Shown here piece by piece: positions 1 through 11,700 of a DNA stretch of 64,000 bases. The notes under the pieces are model-generated. The model ran no database searches. It was given only the letters and a program-made list of their open reading frames with translations, and had not been told where the DNA came from. The position numbers and the translations under genes are program-made. Source of the stretch: a bacterium (GTDB lineage Bacteria > Sumerlaeota > Sumerlaeia > SLMS01 > JAHLLQ01); NCBI GenBank assembly GCA_020444065.1, contig JAHLLQ010000001.1:806001-870000 (forward strand), written 5' to 3'. Position 1 is the first letter of the stretch; every line of letters begins with the position of its first letter.

Positions 1-2045
1 TCGAGGGCGTTCTGACCCCAAGTGTCTTGATCTCTGATCGGGGGGAAAGCGTGGCTGCCAGCACTCCCAGCTTCTCCTTTGCGCTTTCGGGAACTGATGT
101 GCACGTCGCCTGGGAAACAAGCAATCAACTGATCGCGTACAACGGCGCGTCCTATACAATGGATGTCGTCGATCCACTGGTCAGCGGTGTCACTGTCGGT
201 GATGGAGTGGGAGGCCTGTCGATCGGGGAAACGGTCGACATTCTCTGGGTGGCGAACGACGACACGGCTGTGTCTTCGCTTGATCTGGAGCTCTCGATCG
301 ATGACGGACAGAGTTGGTCTGATATTGCTCTCGATCTTGAGAACACAGGCACTTACTCTTGGACGATCCCGTTGCTCGCGTCCGATCAGTGCATCATTCG
401 CGTGACCGCCGAGGACTACTCGCTGAATCGCGGCAGTGCCAGTTCCTCGCGGTTCACAATCGGAGATTTCACATCGCCCGAGGTACTTCTCTCCAGTCCC
501 TCTGGTGGCGAGACCTTTGTTTCCGGCGATGTCACCCGCATTGAATGGAGTGCTACGGATAACGTGGCAGTGACAAGTCAGAGTCTTGAATACTCCCTCA
601 ACAATGGCTCGACATGGGCGCAAATCGCGGCGCCCATCCCCGGTAAAGGCTTCTTTGACTGGACGATTCCTACGGCCAACTCTTCGGCGTGCCTTGTCCG
701 TCTTCGTGCGGTGGATTCCTCTTCGAACATCTCTGAGGATCGTTGTGACACGACCTTCACGGTCCGCATCCAGAATCAACCACCGATCGCTCCCTTTGAA
801 CCCATTCCAGCAGATGGCTCCAAGGTCGACAACGCGGCCCCGACGCTGCAATGGCGGTCGTCCGACCCAGACTTAGATACCCTGTCCTACACCGTTTTCC
901 TGGGAGCGCCAGCGCCGACGACTATTGCTTCGGGGCTCACGACACAGACCCTCGCGCTTGATCCCCTGCCCCGGAATGAAACCTACACGTGGCAAGTCGC
1001 CGCATTCGACGGAGTCACGACGACAACCGGTCCGGAATGGACTTTCGCGGTGTCGCAATCGTTGATTCCGCCTCGCTGGTTGAATGGCGAGGCGGCAGGT
1101 ACCGGCTCAATTCAATTGGTATGGGAAGACGACAATGAATCCAGTCCGACGGCCTTCCTCGATCGTCGACTAGCAGGCGCGGCCAATTATCAGAACATCG
1201 CCTCGCTCGATTCGCTCGATGAACAATTTGAAGACACCGGTCTCAACCCCAATACGATCTATGAGTATCGGCTCCGCAGCGTGTTCGGCGATGAAGAGGC
1301 GGAGAGCTCCAATGAATTCTCCGTCAGCACCCAGAACAGTCATCCCTCGCAACCAACCTGGATCTGGCCCGAGCCATACGCCGTCGATATTCCGACCAGC
1401 GCCTCCCTCTCCTGGAATGCATTGGATCCCGATCCTGGGGACTCGCTGGAATTCACTGTCTTCTTCGGTACCTCGAACCCGCCCGTCGAAGTGACCACCC
1501 AGACATTGCTGATCTTCACTTCGCCCTCGGAGTTGAACTATGGAACGGAGTACCACGCAATGGTGCGTGCGACCGACAGCCATGGCGACTTCACCGACAG
1601 TCCGCTGCTTTCCTTTGTGACCGAAACGGAGCCCCTACCTGACGCGCCGAGTGATCTTGTCGCGTCTCTGGATTCTGCGACAACGATTTCGCTGACGTGG
1701 AGTTCTCCCTCACCGCCATTCGTCGGAACCCGCATCGAGCGTGCGATCGGCGCTGCGTCATTTGAGCAAATCTCTGTCACGGATAAATCATCATTCATCG
1801 ATTCCAATCCTGGAGACTCGGGAGAGACAGTACGCTACCGCGTGAGAACCTTCAATGAATCCGGTGACTCATTGTACTCGAACGAAGCCTCTGTTACGAT
1901 TCCCTCTCCGACACCAACGCCCATCCCAACGCCTTCCCCAACTCCTTCCGTGGGTGAGCTGTGGATTGTGGTGGAGAATGGGCGTCCAAGCCTATGGGAC
2001 GCATACGAACCTCACTGGCGGATGCCCAAGTCATCCGATGATTGA
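1..2045 (+). CDS. Exported FnIII/Ig-like multidomain protein, 5' partial
   Basis: The reading frame is open to the left edge of the window (a TTG at 27 is internal), so the N-terminus and any signal peptide are missing. The visible 670 or so residues are a string of beta-sandwich repeats. Two adjacent Ig-like units share the pattern S-P-x-G-G-E followed by x-D-G-x-x-W and W-T-I-P; FnIII-like units with W-x-x-x-D-P-D and Y-x-V-x-A motifs follow. A short linker [14 protein letters not shown] precedes a tail rich in Trp. No catalytic motif is visible, so an extracellular binding or adhesion role is the most that can be inferred. The gene points toward the convergent opp operon and is not obviously part of it. 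The last residues after the linker may not be the original ending (see the next entry). Confidence 0.75.
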   Translation, partial: EGVLTPSVLISDRGESVAASTPSFSFALSGTDVHVAWETSNQLIAYNGASYTMDVVDPLVSGVTVGDGVGGLSIGETVDILWVANDDTAVSSLDLELSIDDGQSWSDIALDLENTGTYSWTIPLLASDQCIIRVTAEDYSLNRGSASSSRFTIGDFTSPEVLLSSPSGGETFVSGDVTRIEWSATDNVAVTSQSLEYSLNNGSTWAQIAAPIPGKGFFDWTIPTANSSACLVRLRAVDSSSNISEDRCDTTFTVRIQNQPPIAPFEPIPADGSKVDNAAPTLQWRSSDPDLDTLSYTVFLGAPAPTTIASGLTTQTLALDPLPRNETYTWQVAAFDGVTTTTGPEWTFAVSQSLIPPRWLNGEAAGTGSIQLVWEDDNESSPTAFLDRRLAGAANYQNIASLDSLDEQFEDTGLNPNTIYEYRLRSVFGDEEAESSNEFSVSTQNSHPSQPTWIWPEPYAVDIPTSASLSWNALDPDPGDSLEFTVFFGTSNPPVEVTTQTLLIFTSPSELNYGTEYHAMVRATDSHGDFTDSPLLSFVTETEPLPDAPSDLVASLDSATTISLTWSSPSPPFVGTRIERAIGAASFEQISVTDKSSFIDSNPGDSGETVRYRVRTFNESGDSLYSNEASVTIPSPTPTPIPTPSPTPSVGELWIVVENGRPSLWDAYEPHWRMPKSSDD

Positions 2046-2576
2046 GAGTGATGCATTGCCGATGATCTCTCCATCCCATCTGCTGAACGTCAGTGCGCGA
2101 TCCGGATCTCCATTTGCTTGTCTGTGATAGCGATGACGATGGCCTTATCGAAGTAGAGTCCAATTGGATCGGTGGATCGGACCCGGACGGATGCCATCGT
2201 CTGAGTCTCATAGTTGAACTCAATGGCTGTCCGCAATAGTGCGCCGTCGAGTTGGAACGAAGCGTTGTCCGTGTCGCCGGTTCCCGGAACTTGAGCCCAG
2301 CTCTAAATTCATATCTTGATTGAGCATATTTCGAGTTGTCGGCGCCTCGTTCGATGGCCCAGAGGAGCGCCTTGATCGCCATCATGCGACCAGATGAGCG
2401 CTGGGTTGGAGCACATTCGATCGCTGTCTGTAGCTCCTAGAGCGAGGCGGATTCGTAGTTGGAGAGAGTTCGTGCCAGGGACATGACCGGGCATAAAAAC
2501 ACAGGCGACCTGCCCAAGAGAGAATCTTCAGCTCACGGCAGGAAAATCGTTCTCGACAGAACGTAACAGAATCGCT
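2046..2576. other. Non-coding stretch with a possible decayed coding relic
   Basis: About 530 bp without a convincing gene. Between 2087 and 2235 on the plus strand, in a frame different from the upstream gene, a short stop-bounded translation reads CDSDDDGLIEVESNWIGGSD. This resembles the Asp-rich calcium-binding repeats (DxDxDG) that often end exported proteins of this kind. It could be the frameshifted remains of the original C-terminus of the gene ending at 2045. The rest shows nothing recognisable except the terminator near 2550. The minus-strand ORF at 1894-2385 has no domain-like features and overlaps the upstream gene; I do not count it. Confidence 0.35.
2541..2563 (-). terminator. 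Intrinsic terminator of the opp operon
   Basis: Read on the minus strand, CGTTCT-GTCG-AGAACG forms a 6-bp stem with a four-base loop, followed directly by ATTTTCC. It lies 14 bases beyond the stop codon of the oppC-like gene, the last gene of the leftward operon. Confidence 0.5.
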
Positions 2577-3716
2577 CTATGCACTCGGATCGATTGCGTC
2601 GCGCAAGGCATCGCCGAGCATGTTGAAGGATACCACGGTGAGCAGAACCGGCACTGCCGGAAGGAGCAGCCATGGGAACTGAACAAGCACTCGGACGTGT
2701 TGGGCTTCTTCGAGGAGCACGCCCCAACTGGTCATGGGCGAGCGTATGCCGAGGCCAAGGAAACTGAGAGCGGTCTCGCCGAGGATCGTCCCGGGGATCG
2801 CCAGCGTGGCGATCACGATCAGGTAGCCGTAGCAGGATGGAATGAGGTGCTTGAAGACGACGTAGCGATCCTTCGCGCCGAATGAGCGGGCAGCCTTGAT
2901 GAAATCCCGTTCGCGATACGAAAGCACAAGGCCGCGAATCTGGCGCGCCAGCCCTCCCCAACCGATCAGCGAAAGGATCGTGACGATTCCGAAGTAGATC
3001 ATCAGCGGGCTCCAGTCTGCCGGCAAGGCAGCCGCGAGTGCCATCCAAAGGGGGATCGGCGGGAAGGCCATGAGGAGCTCGATGAAGCGCTGGATCGCGC
3101 CATCCACCAGTCCGCCCAGGTAGCCGGAGATCGTGCCGATGACAGTGCCAAGGAAGGTGCTGATAAGAACGCCGACGAGACCGATGGTCAGTGAGATTCG
3201 CCCGCCATACAGGATGCGCGAGAAGAGGTCGCGGCCCATACGATCGGTACCGAGAACAAACCACTCCGCACCCTCCGCACCAAACAAATGAAGGTCGGTC
3301 TCGACAAGTCCCCAGAACTCATAGGTCGCTCCGCGGGTGAAGAACTTGATCGCGTGGCTTTTCGACTTGTCCAGTTCGTACTCACGCTCAAGGCCGTCTT
3401 CGCTGAAGGACATTTTGTAGTCGTACACGAATGGCCAATGCAGGCTGCCGTTCTCCACAATGTGAGGGAGTTGGGGGGGGACATGCACGCGGTGGATGTA
3501 TGGTTCCTGAGGGCTGTATGGCGAGAGAAAGCCTGCGAACAAGGCCGAACCGTAGAGCAATACGACAATCAGGCCGCCGACAAACCCGAGGCGCGATTTT
3601 CGAAACCTCCTCCAGACAAGTTGCCATTGAGACAGAGGGGCCACGCCCTCTTTCTCTTCGAGGACCGCCTGGTTTGCCGCCTGCGGAACTTTCGTTTTCA
3701 GCGTGCTCCTATTCAT
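2577..3716 (-). CDS. oppC: ABC transporter permease, OppC/DppC family
   Basis: Inner-membrane permease of an oligopeptide-family (PepT) ABC importer, 379 aa. An N-terminal OppC_N-type segment with the first membrane helix at about residues 43-63 is followed by a long extracytoplasmic insert (residues 65-165) and then the usual block of five helices. The cytoplasmic coupling loop has the EAA-type pattern KAARSFGAKDRYVVFKHLIP. A longer frame begins upstream, but the ATG at 3716 gives MNRSTLKT, overlaps the end of oppB by 8 bp and fits the coupled layout of the operon. In the fructan operon it is expected to pair with OppB and be driven by OppD and OppF. Substrate assignment to fructo-oligosaccharides is inferred from context only. 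Confidence 0.88.
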   Translation of the reverse strand: MNRSTLKTKVPQAANQAVLEEKEGVAPLSQWQLVWRRFRKSRLGFVGGLIVVLLYGSALFAGFLSPYSPQEPYIHRVHVPPQLPHIVENGSLHWPFVYDYKMSFSEDGLEREYELDKSKSHAIKFFTRGATYEFWGLVETDLHLFGAEGAEWFVLGTDRMGRDLFSRILYGGRISLTIGLVGVLISTFLGTVIGTISGYLGGLVDGAIQRFIELLMAFPPIPLWMALAAALPADWSPLMIYFGIVTILSLIGWGGLARQIRGLVLSYRERDFIKAARSFGAKDRYVVFKHLIPSCYGYLIVIATLAIPGTILGETALSFLGLGIRSPMTSWGVLLEEAQHVRVLVQFPWLLLPAVPVLLTVVSFNMLGDALRDAIDPSA

Positions 3717-4698
3717 AACGAATCCTCGGGTCCACGATAGCGAGGGCAATGTCGGCCAGCAGGTTTCCGACGAGCAGCGTGGCGCTGAGCATCAGGATCA
3801 GCGATCCGGCCAGATACATGTCCTGCACGCGAAGGGCTTCGTAAAGCAGGTATCCGGCGGTCGGCAAGTTCAAGACAATCGAGATGATTGCGGAACCGGA
3901 AAGGAGCGTTGGGAGGCTCATGCCGATGATCGAAATCAGTGGATTCACGGCCATGCGCAGGGCGTGCTTTCCGATAACCGCCTTTCGATTCAGGCCCTTT
4001 GCGCGGGCCGTGCGAATGTAGGGCTGACCGAGAGTATCGATGGTGCTGCCGCGCATGATGCGCATCAAGCCAGCCGTTCCGTTCACCGCGACGATTAGTG
4101 CGGGGACCGGGAGGTGCTTCAGCAGATCCACGAACTTCCCCCACGTCCACGGACTGAACTGGTACTCGGGCGAGAAGAGGCCGATGAAGCTGTAGTCCAG
4201 AACAAACACACCGAATACCAGCAGGAATAACGCGAGAAGGAACTCGGGCAGGGACATGCCGATGAAACTGACGGAACTGATCACATTGTCCTCGATTTTG
4301 TACTTCTTCATCGCGGCGTACATCCCCAGGGGCACCGCAATGATGTACACGAAGAGGAAACTGCACGCGGAAATAAGCAGTGTGAAACCGAGATAGCTCC
4401 AGATCAGCTCGTTCACTTCGCGCTGGTATGCGAAGGATTCACCAAAGTCACCGCGGGTGACGATGCCCTTTATCCAGAGCAAGTACTGAATGTGTGCAGG
4501 CTTGTCGAGGCCGTAGCGGCGCTCGAGTTGCTCAACCTGGATCATCGAGCTTGTATCGGCCCCGAGAGATTCGAGCTCGATAATCTTCTGTTCAATGAAA
4601 CTGCCAGGCGGCAATTGGATGATGATGAAGCTGATCAGCGAAATCGCAAACAGCATCGGCACAAAAACCAGGAGCCGGCGGAGTATGAAGTGACCCAT
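3709..4698 (-). CDS. oppB: ABC transporter permease, OppB/DppB family
   Basis: 329-aa inner-membrane permease. The N-terminus MGHFILRRLLVFVPMLFAIS is typical of OppB/DppB proteins, with the first helix directly at the start, a roughly 90-residue periplasmic part, and five further helices. The EAA loop is seen as YIRTARAKGLNRKAVIGKHA. The stop of the solute-binding protein gene abuts its ATG with no gap, and its own end overlaps oppC by 8 bp, so the three are almost certainly translated together. Length matches the family. Confidence 0.9.
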   Translation of the reverse strand: MGHFILRRLLVFVPMLFAISLISFIIIQLPPGSFIEQKIIELESLGADTSSMIQVEQLERRYGLDKPAHIQYLLWIKGIVTRGDFGESFAYQREVNELIWSYLGFTLLISACSFLFVYIIAVPLGMYAAMKKYKIEDNVISSVSFIGMSLPEFLLALFLLVFGVFVLDYSFIGLFSPEYQFSPWTWGKFVDLLKHLPVPALIVAVNGTAGLMRIMRGSTIDTLGQPYIRTARAKGLNRKAVIGKHALRMAVNPLISIIGMSLPTLLSGSAIISIVLNLPTAGYLLYEALRVQDMYLAGSLILMLSATLLVGNLLADIALAIVDPRIRYE

Positions 4699-6636
4699 CT
4701 ATTCGCCCTCCTCCTGACGCTTCTGGTACAAGTCGATGTAGAATTGCTCCGGGAATTTCGATGCCGGTTGGGTGATTGCCCAAGGGCCGAGGATGCCGGT
4801 ATCGGGCACGTTCTTGAAGTAGTTCTTCGTTACGACCAAGGCAGGTTGCCGTCCCGAGGTGCCGAACATGAATGGACCTTCTTCGAGCTGAATCTCGATG
4901 GCATCGAGCACCAGGCCGTGGCGCTTCTGGAGATCCGGTTCCGTCTTGGCCTGTTCATACAACTCGATCAGGTCCTTCATGAAACCCTCTGGGGCTTCGC
5001 CTTCCTTGCCTCCTGTGGAGTACCAGCGGCCGACGCGCGGGTGCCAGGTCTTTGCGTCAGTGGGGAATGCATAGCCGGGAAATGTGAAGAGGTCCATTTC
5101 GGAGTTGTGCTGCATGTACATGTCGTAGTCGCCATTTGTGATACGAGTCCACAGGTCGGTGGACATGGCACGGCGCACAATGACGTTGATTCCCACGGCA
5201 CGCCAATCATCGGCGATCAGTGCGGCCTCATCTACGGCGATCGGATCGTCGAATGTATCAATCGTCAGACTGAAGGGTCGGCCGTTATGCATGCGGAAGC
5301 CGTCTTCATCGCGTTCGGTCAGTCCTGCGGCGTCGAGATATTCCTTCGCTTCTTCTGGCTCGAAGGCAGACCAGTTGGTTGTCCATTCGTGGCGAACGCG
5401 TTCACCTCGGGGGGAATTGAAGTGCCAGGATTCGTCCGTGATAGCGGCAGCCTGTGGACGGGACAGTCCGTGCCAAATGACCTGGTTGATCTTTTCGCGA
5501 TCGATAGCCAGGGCGAGACCCCGACGGAAGTTCTTATCGCGAAAGAGCTCTCGTCGCTCCGGATCCGGCGGCGATAGATTCGGAAAAACGGCGTGCCATG
5601 CGGCGGTTCCCTCTTCCCACGCGTTGACTCTGTAGCCTCCGCGATCGGCAAACTCCTTGAGCATCGCGTAGTCGCCAAGTGCAACCCGGCGGAACTGGGC
5701 ATCGATATCGCCGGCGATGATCATCAGCACGCCGGTCTCTGAGTTCTGAACGCGAAAAGATTCGAATCGGTCGATGTAGGGCAGTTGGCGCCCCTCTGGA
5801 TCGGTGGCCCAGTAATACGGATTGCGCTCGAACACGACGCGATCGCCTGTCTTTGAGGCAAACGTCAACATCCAAGGCGAGAGGGTTGGGCGCTCCACAT
5901 TGTCCACCACGTTGTTGCGGCGGTTGAATTCGGTAAAATCCTCGTAGTCGGAGAAGTCCGGGTGGAACTTCTTCAAGTAGTGTGACGGGAGAATTACGGT
6001 TTCAGGGACCCAAAAGCCGGTAGCCATAATGATCGGCAGGAAGTAGAAGGCCTCCTTGTACTTGAACGTCACGGTGTACTCATCGGGCGCCGAGACTTCC
6101 ATTTGTTCGCCGCGAGAGAAGGCCCACTCGGGCGGGACGATGCCGACACGATCATCGTTGCACAGATCCCACCAAAACAGGATGTCCTTGCTGTTGAAGT
6201 CGTCGCCATCCGACCACTTCACTCCCTTGCGAAGATGAAACGTGATTTCGTTTCCCGCGTCGTTGAATTCCCAGGACTCCGCAAGACCCGGAATGATGTC
6301 GGATACTTCCGGGTTCCAGCGCGTCAGTGTGTAGTAGTTGTTGATCAGCCGAACAGTGACCATGTCCTGGGCGATGTGGTAGTGCCGCCAGGTGCCTCCG
6401 TAGAGTCCCGGTTCGTTCACAGGTTCAACGATCATGGGACTTTCGGGGAGCCGTTCGCTCAAGGGCGGAAGATCACCCGCGCGCACCTTGGCCTTCAGCA
6501 CCGGGGATTCCTTCAGGCGGAGATTGGCCTCCTTGCTCAGCTCCTCGTACAACACGGTATTCTCGTCCTGCGGGCCGGAATCCGTGCAAGAGGCGAATAG
6601 CGGGAGGATGAGCAGCAATACGATGATGCCTCTCAT
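4699..6636 (-). CDS. Extracellular solute-binding lipoprotein, family 5 (OppA/DppA-like)
   Basis: The 645-aa substrate-binding subunit of the Opp-type importer. The start is placed at the ATG at 6636, which shares an ATGA overlap with the stop of oppF; the longer frame would destroy the signal sequence. [17 protein letters not shown] is a lipoprotein signal with the modified Cys at residue 17. The mature protein shows the SBP_bac_5 pattern: [20 protein letters not shown] followed by [15 protein letters not shown], and later [20 protein letters not shown]. It is longer than E. coli OppA (about 540 aa). Family-5 proteins bind peptides, nickel, opines and, in several thermophiles, oligosaccharides. 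Position between GH32 genes and fructokinase suggests beta-fructo-oligosaccharides; this is inference. Confidence 0.87.
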   Translation of the reverse strand: MRGIIVLLLILPLFASCTDSGPQDENTVLYEELSKEANLRLKESPVLKAKVRAGDLPPLSERLPESPMIVEPVNEPGLYGGTWRHYHIAQDMVTVRLINNYYTLTRWNPEVSDIIPGLAESWEFNDAGNEITFHLRKGVKWSDGDDFNSKDILFWWDLCNDDRVGIVPPEWAFSRGEQMEVSAPDEYTVTFKYKEAFYFLPIIMATGFWVPETVILPSHYLKKFHPDFSDYEDFTEFNRRNNVVDNVERPTLSPWMLTFASKTGDRVVFERNPYYWATDPEGRQLPYIDRFESFRVQNSETGVLMIIAGDIDAQFRRVALGDYAMLKEFADRGGYRVNAWEEGTAAWHAVFPNLSPPDPERRELFRDKNFRRGLALAIDREKINQVIWHGLSRPQAAAITDESWHFNSPRGERVRHEWTTNWSAFEPEEAKEYLDAAGLTERDEDGFRMHNGRPFSLTIDTFDDPIAVDEAALIADDWRAVGINVIVRRAMSTDLWTRITNGDYDMYMQHNSEMDLFTFPGYAFPTDAKTWHPRVGRWYSTGGKEGEAPEGFMKDLIELYEQAKTEPDLQKRHGLVLDAIEIQLEEGPFMFGTSGRQPALVVTKNYFKNVPDTGILGPWAITQPASKFPEQFYIDLYQKRQEEGE

Positions 6637-7664
6637 TTCGAGCCCCTCCCTTGCAGTTCCAGTTCCTCGCTGAAGTGACACGCAGCCATGTGATTAGGCG
6701 TCACTTCCCGGAGCGGGGGAACTTCGCTGGAACATTTCTCTCTGGCGTAGGCACAGCGCGTGTGGAAAGGACAACCGGACGGCGGTGCGGCGGGATCGGG
6801 CACATCGCCCTGCAGATGATCCGGTCTTTCCAAGCGCGCATCCGGATGAGACACGGGGATGGCACTGAGGAGACTTTCGGTGTATGGATGTTGCGGATTG
6901 AGGTAGATTCTCTCGGACTTGGCCAATTCGACAATCCTGCCTAAGTACATGACGGCCACGCGATCGCTCATGTACTTCACGACATCCAGGTTGTGAGCGA
7001 TGAAGAGGTACGTGAGATTGTGCTTCCTCTTCAGTTCCTTGAGCAGATTCAGAATCTGCGACTGCACAGAAACGTCGAGGGCAGAAACCGGTTCGTCTGC
7101 GATCACGATTCGCGGGTTCAATGCCAGTGCCCGTGCGATGCCGATGCGTTGCTTCTGTCCGCCCGAAAACGAATGCGGAAATCTCCGCGCCTGCAGAGGA
7201 TTCAGCCCGACGGTCTCGAGCAATTCCGCGACGCGTTCCTTCAGCGCCTGGCCCCTCAATTCATTGTGTATCACCAGTGGCTCCGCGACGATTTCCCCAA
7301 CCGACATACGCGGGTTCATGGACGAAGACGGGTCTTGGAAGATGATCTGCAATTGCCGGCGCACGTGCTTCATCTCGTCCTGCCCCAGAGGCAGGATACT
7401 GCCCAGCGTTCCATTCGCTCGCACGAGGATTTCGCCCTCGGTTGGTTCGATCAACCGGAGCACGGTTTGCACGAAAGTGGATTTTCCGCAGCCGCTCTCC
7501 CCCACCAGCCCTAGCGTTTCGCCCTCGTGCAGCTTCAGACTGACACCGTCAACGGCATGAATGTGTCCAACCGTGCGACGGAATAATCCGCGCCGGATCG
7601 GAAACAACGTCTTTAGGTCGCGAGTCTCCAGGACCACCTTGTCTTGGTTGGTCTCCACGCTCAT
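6633..7664 (-). CDS. oppF: ABC transporter ATP-binding protein, OppF/DppF family
   Basis: 343-aa cytoplasmic ATPase. Walker A is [12 protein letters not shown], the signature is [14 protein letters not shown], Walker B is [14 protein letters not shown] and the switch His is in [11 protein letters not shown]. The C-terminal oligopeptide-transporter domain contains [15 protein letters not shown], whose cysteines bind a 4Fe-4S cluster in characterised relatives. N-terminal [10 protein letters not shown] and the AVDGVSLKL segment are typical of OppF rather than OppD. It overlaps oppD by 4 bp at one end and the binding-protein gene by 4 bp at the other. Confidence 0.93.
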   Translation of the reverse strand: MSVETNQDKVVLETRDLKTLFPIRRGLFRRTVGHIHAVDGVSLKLHEGETLGLVGESGCGKSTFVQTVLRLIEPTEGEILVRANGTLGSILPLGQDEMKHVRRQLQIIFQDPSSSMNPRMSVGEIVAEPLVIHNELRGQALKERVAELLETVGLNPLQARRFPHSFSGGQKQRIGIARALALNPRIVIADEPVSALDVSVQSQILNLLKELKRKHNLTYLFIAHNLDVVKYMSDRVAVMYLGRIVELAKSERIYLNPQHPYTESLLSAIPVSHPDARLERPDHLQGDVPDPAAPPSGCPFHTRCAYAREKCSSEVPPLREVTPNHMAACHFSEELELQGRGSK

Positions 7665-8725
7665 GCCTTTTCCTTCTCCAGCAAACTCGGATCGAGAGTC
7701 TCTTCATCCTGATAAATCCAACAACTGACCTTGTGCGTTTGCTCCGACAGGGGCATCAGTGTTGGCGAATACTTGCAGATGTGCATTTCCTCGGGACAAC
7801 GGCCGCGAAAGGGGCAGCCCTCTGGAACATGGCGATGATCAGGGACGGAGCCGGCGATACGTTCCAGCGGCCTGCTCGGATCCGATTCTGGCCGGGGAAC
7901 ACTGGCAAAGAGTCCCTGTGTATAAGGATGCTTCGGATTGTCGAAGAGTTCCTTCACAGGCCCGCTCTCGACAACCTTGCCGAGATACATCACGACCACC
8001 TCGTCGGCGATTTCAGCCACCACTCCCATGTCATGCGTGATGAATAGAATCGACATCCCAAAGAGCTCCTGAGTGGACCTCAGCACATCGAGTACCTGCG
8101 CCTGAATCGTTACGTCGAGAGCCGTCGTTGGTTCGTCTGCGATCAGCAGCGCCGGGTTACATGACAAGGCCATGGCGATCATTGCACGCTGACACATGCC
8201 ACCGGAGAGCTGATGGGGATATTCGTCGTAGCGTCGATCCGGCGCGGGGATACCGACCTCGCTGAGGAGATCGACGGCAAGCATCTTGGCCTTCACCTTA
8301 TCAAGGCCCTGGTGTAAGCGGATCGCCTCGCTGATCTGGTTGCCAATTGTGAACACTGGAGTCAGAGAACTCATCGGCTCTTGGAAGATCATGGCGATCT
8401 TGTTGCCGCGAATGGATCGAATCTCCTCGCCCTCTGCCGCCAACTTCAAGAGATCTACGGGCTCGTTTTCCCAAGAGTGCTTCCCCGCGCGGAAGAGAAT
8501 CTCTCCTCCGGCGATGCGGCCCGGTGGATCCACGAGCCGCAGAATCGACAGACCGGTCACGCTTTTTCCGCAGCCACTCTCGCCCAGTAGGGCTACTGTC
8601 TTATTGCGTGGAATTTCGAAGGAGACATCACGCACTGCGTGCACCACGCCATCCTCTGTGTCGAAGGAGACGGATAGATTGTTAATCTCCAAGATCGGCG
8701 TCTTGATGGCTTTGCCCTCGGTCAT
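7661..8725 (-). CDS. oppD: ABC transporter ATP-binding protein, OppD/DppD family
   Basis: 354-aa ATPase partner of OppF. Visible motifs are Walker [15 protein letters not shown] (the Ser-Val after Lys is usual in OppD), Q-loop [11 protein letters not shown], signature [15 protein letters not shown], Walker [15 protein letters not shown] and [12 protein letters not shown]. The Cys-rich C-terminus ([15 protein letters not shown]) is present. The ATG at 8725 lies inside an ATGA overlap with the upstream exported GH32 gene, so transporter and hydrolase are co-expressed. Confidence 0.93.
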   Translation of the reverse strand: MTEGKAIKTPILEINNLSVSFDTEDGVVHAVRDVSFEIPRNKTVALLGESGCGKSVTGLSILRLVDPPGRIAGGEILFRAGKHSWENEPVDLLKLAAEGEEIRSIRGNKIAMIFQEPMSSLTPVFTIGNQISEAIRLHQGLDKVKAKMLAVDLLSEVGIPAPDRRYDEYPHQLSGGMCQRAMIAMALSCNPALLIADEPTTALDVTIQAQVLDVLRSTQELFGMSILFITHDMGVVAEIADEVVVMYLGKVVESGPVKELFDNPKHPYTQGLFASVPRPESDPSRPLERIAGSVPDHRHVPEGCPFRGRCPEEMHICKYSPTLMPLSEQTHKVSCWIYQDEETLDPSLLEKEKA

Positions 8726-11700
8726 TGCTTCCCCGCGCTCCAGATCGACTTCATCGGCCAGGCTGTGAGCTTCGTTATCGTGGCAGTGCCGCCGGTGCTG
8801 AAGGCGCCAACTTCGATCGAATCAGTGCGTTCAGGATACACCCGCGTGGTGAATGCACCGCGTCCGTTGGCCGCAAAGACTTCGATCACGGAATGGTCGA
8901 TGAAGATGTGCAGCCGCAGGGGCTCACCCTCGTCCAAAGCAAATGGCCCCTCCTGAACATCCCGCGCCACGTTCTTCTGGAAGCTTGATTGCGTGCGGTC
9001 GAGGATGAACTTCTTTGCTCCGTAGTCATAGATCAGGCGTGTCTCTTCTTCACCGCCGGGCGAGCGCATCAGTGCCAGGCCGAATTGCTCCGCGTTCCCA
9101 CGATCTACCTCGAGCAGCAGTTCCAAAGCGCGTCCGCCTATACCGTCCAGCACGTCCGTCTCCGGCGAACTCACGGGCACATCGCGCAGTTTAGTGGGCT
9201 CGCCTCGGAGTTGCTGAAGTTCATCGAGGGGTTGTTGCAACAGACGTCCGCGCTCGTCCAATGACCACACTCGTGGCAGTCCATAGAGGTGCGCCCAACC
9301 TGCAGCCAACTGGTCCTCGGAACTGCGCTGCTCCGGAACAATTCCGATCGCGATTGTGCGGCCTCGATCGTCGGTCGTGACGGCCGGACTGAGGTAGTGA
9401 TTGATGATCTCCAGTCGTGTGGGCTCCGTCTTCTCCGGGATGAACTTCTGATTCTTCCATTCTCCCAGCCAATATGAGTTACGGCCCGGCATTTCAGTGA
9501 CACCAAAGAAGTACTTCTCCCCCAGGTCTACGACGACCGGCATTTCCCAAAAGAAACCGGACTCGGCACGCTTGCCGATCATCAACGGCCCCAAGTACTT
9601 CCAGTCGAGGAGATTCTCCGACTCATAGAGCAGAGCTGTTCCGCCAACATCCGGCACGCCTGCACCGACGACGCAATACCACGTAGCGTCTTCCTTCCAC
9701 ACATACGGATCGCGGAAGTCCATGAATGCGCCGGGGGGACGACTGGAGATGATCGGATTGTCGGGCGAGGGCTTGAAGTGGCGAGCCTCTTCATCGCCAC
9801 GAGCCAAGCCAATTCGCGCCCTGGAGCCATCCACCGCGGTGTAGATCAGTGACAAGACACCGTGGTCGTTCACGGCATCGCCGGACCAGGCGCCTTCCTG
9901 GCTCATGCCAGGCTGAGGTGCCAATGCGATAGGATATTCCTCCCAGTGAACCAGATCGTCGCTCGCCATGTGCCCCCAGTGAATAAAGGCCCAGTAGGGT
10001 CCACTCGGATTGTTCTGATAGAAGAGGTGGTACTTCCCATCATCCATCTGGACAAGACCGTGGGGCTCGTTGGTCCAGTCGGATGCGGGCATGACATGAA
10101 ACTGAGGACGGAGATGATCCGCTTCGAATCGATCCGGGCGGACGGTCAGGTCCGGCTGAGCGGGCGGATTGCCATTTGCGAATTCTGCAGCTATCTCGGC
10201 AGGATCCATGGCGCGGTCGTAGATTTTCACTTCATCGATCAGACCGTTAAAGACACCCATTGGAAACAGGTCGACGACGAATGGCGTTTCATTGTCGCGG
10301 CCGATCAGGAGATCTGCGTCTTCGGCACGGTGAATGGGCGCGTTCAGAACGACCGAGCGCTCCACTTCCTCCCCATTCAGGAAGAGGGCCAGGCCGCTCT
10401 CTGAGTCCATGGTGGCGGCCACGTGTACCCATTCATCTTTCGGCAGAAGTTCCGGCGCCCAGATTGCATGCCAGATGCCACCGATGTTAATTCGGAATCC
10501 CCATTGGCCAAACTTCGTCACGCCGAACGTGTAACCTGCTTCAGCATTGTGTTGATTGATGAACGGCGCAAAGGCGGGAGGATAGACCTTCGCTGCTATC
10601 CATGCCTCTATCGTGAAAGAGTCCGTCAACATAGGGGCGCACCCACCGTCGCGCTCCACCCAGGTCGAGAAGCCGTCGAGCAGGAGTGCATCACCCGCCG
10701 CGCCGGCGCGGTACTCGGGCCGACCGTAATTGTTTGCAATCGGATCGACCATGCCACTTGCGAGGTCGAGCACAGTATCCTTGCTTTCGCGATCGAAACG
10801 CCACCATGCCAACAACGATGGATCATCAATAGGCCGCGGATTCGGTGTGGCCAGATAGCCCAGCAAATTCGCGGTGAAAACCTCGAGCGTACTGCGTTGG
10901 GAGTTGGGCGATTCTGTGTGCCAGTCGAAAGCTCCCGAGCCAACAACGATCACCTTGCCGCGGCCGAGTCGATACTCACCGGCAGCGACTTTGTTAATCG
11001 TATTTTCGTTGTCAGCCAGCCAGATGCCGTCGAAGTCCGACGGCGAATCCCACCATGCCAGCACGTTGTCGACGGATGTGCCATCTGCAACTGTCAGAAA
11101 CGGGTTCGGCAGGTTTGCAAAGACAGGATGGCTTTCGCACCAGGCACGAAATCCCCAGCCGTCACTGCGCGACGGATCGCGCAGAACCGTTGTGGGCGGC
11201 GTGTCTTCGATCCCAAGCGGCACCGCGTATTGCACGGCAAAGCCGGTCAGTAGCAGTCCGCCACCGTCCTTGATGTAGTTTCGCAACAACGCAGTTGTAT
11301 CTGGCTCCAGGGCCTCTTCGGAAAGTTCAATGTTCGCCGCTTCGTGCCACCAGAGCACATCGAAGTCGCTCACTGGGTGTGTCGTGAGATCGGCGAAAGG
11401 GACATATTCTGCAACGGCATTCTCAGCCGCCCAATCGTATGCAGCGCCCTCCTCGGCGGTCAGCATGTCAGTGCGCATCGCGGCGCCAAGCAGTCCAATG
11501 CGCACTTTGCGTTCGGCAAAATGTCGTACTAATTCAGCAGGATCGGGTCGTGAATTTTCCTCGGCGCCAAGGTACACGAGAGTATTCTCCGTCAGCTTCT
11601 CAAGGTTCTTGCGGTTCTGGTTCTCACGGCCATCGATTTGCCACTCGAAGGCACCGGCCCCAATGACGATGACCTTGCCCGAGCCGACGCTGTATTCGCC

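Noticed and set aside
1894-2385. 163-aa minus-strand ORF between the FnIII gene and oppC
   Set aside because: Overlaps the end of the real gene, low-complexity Arg/Ser-rich sequence, no ribosome site.
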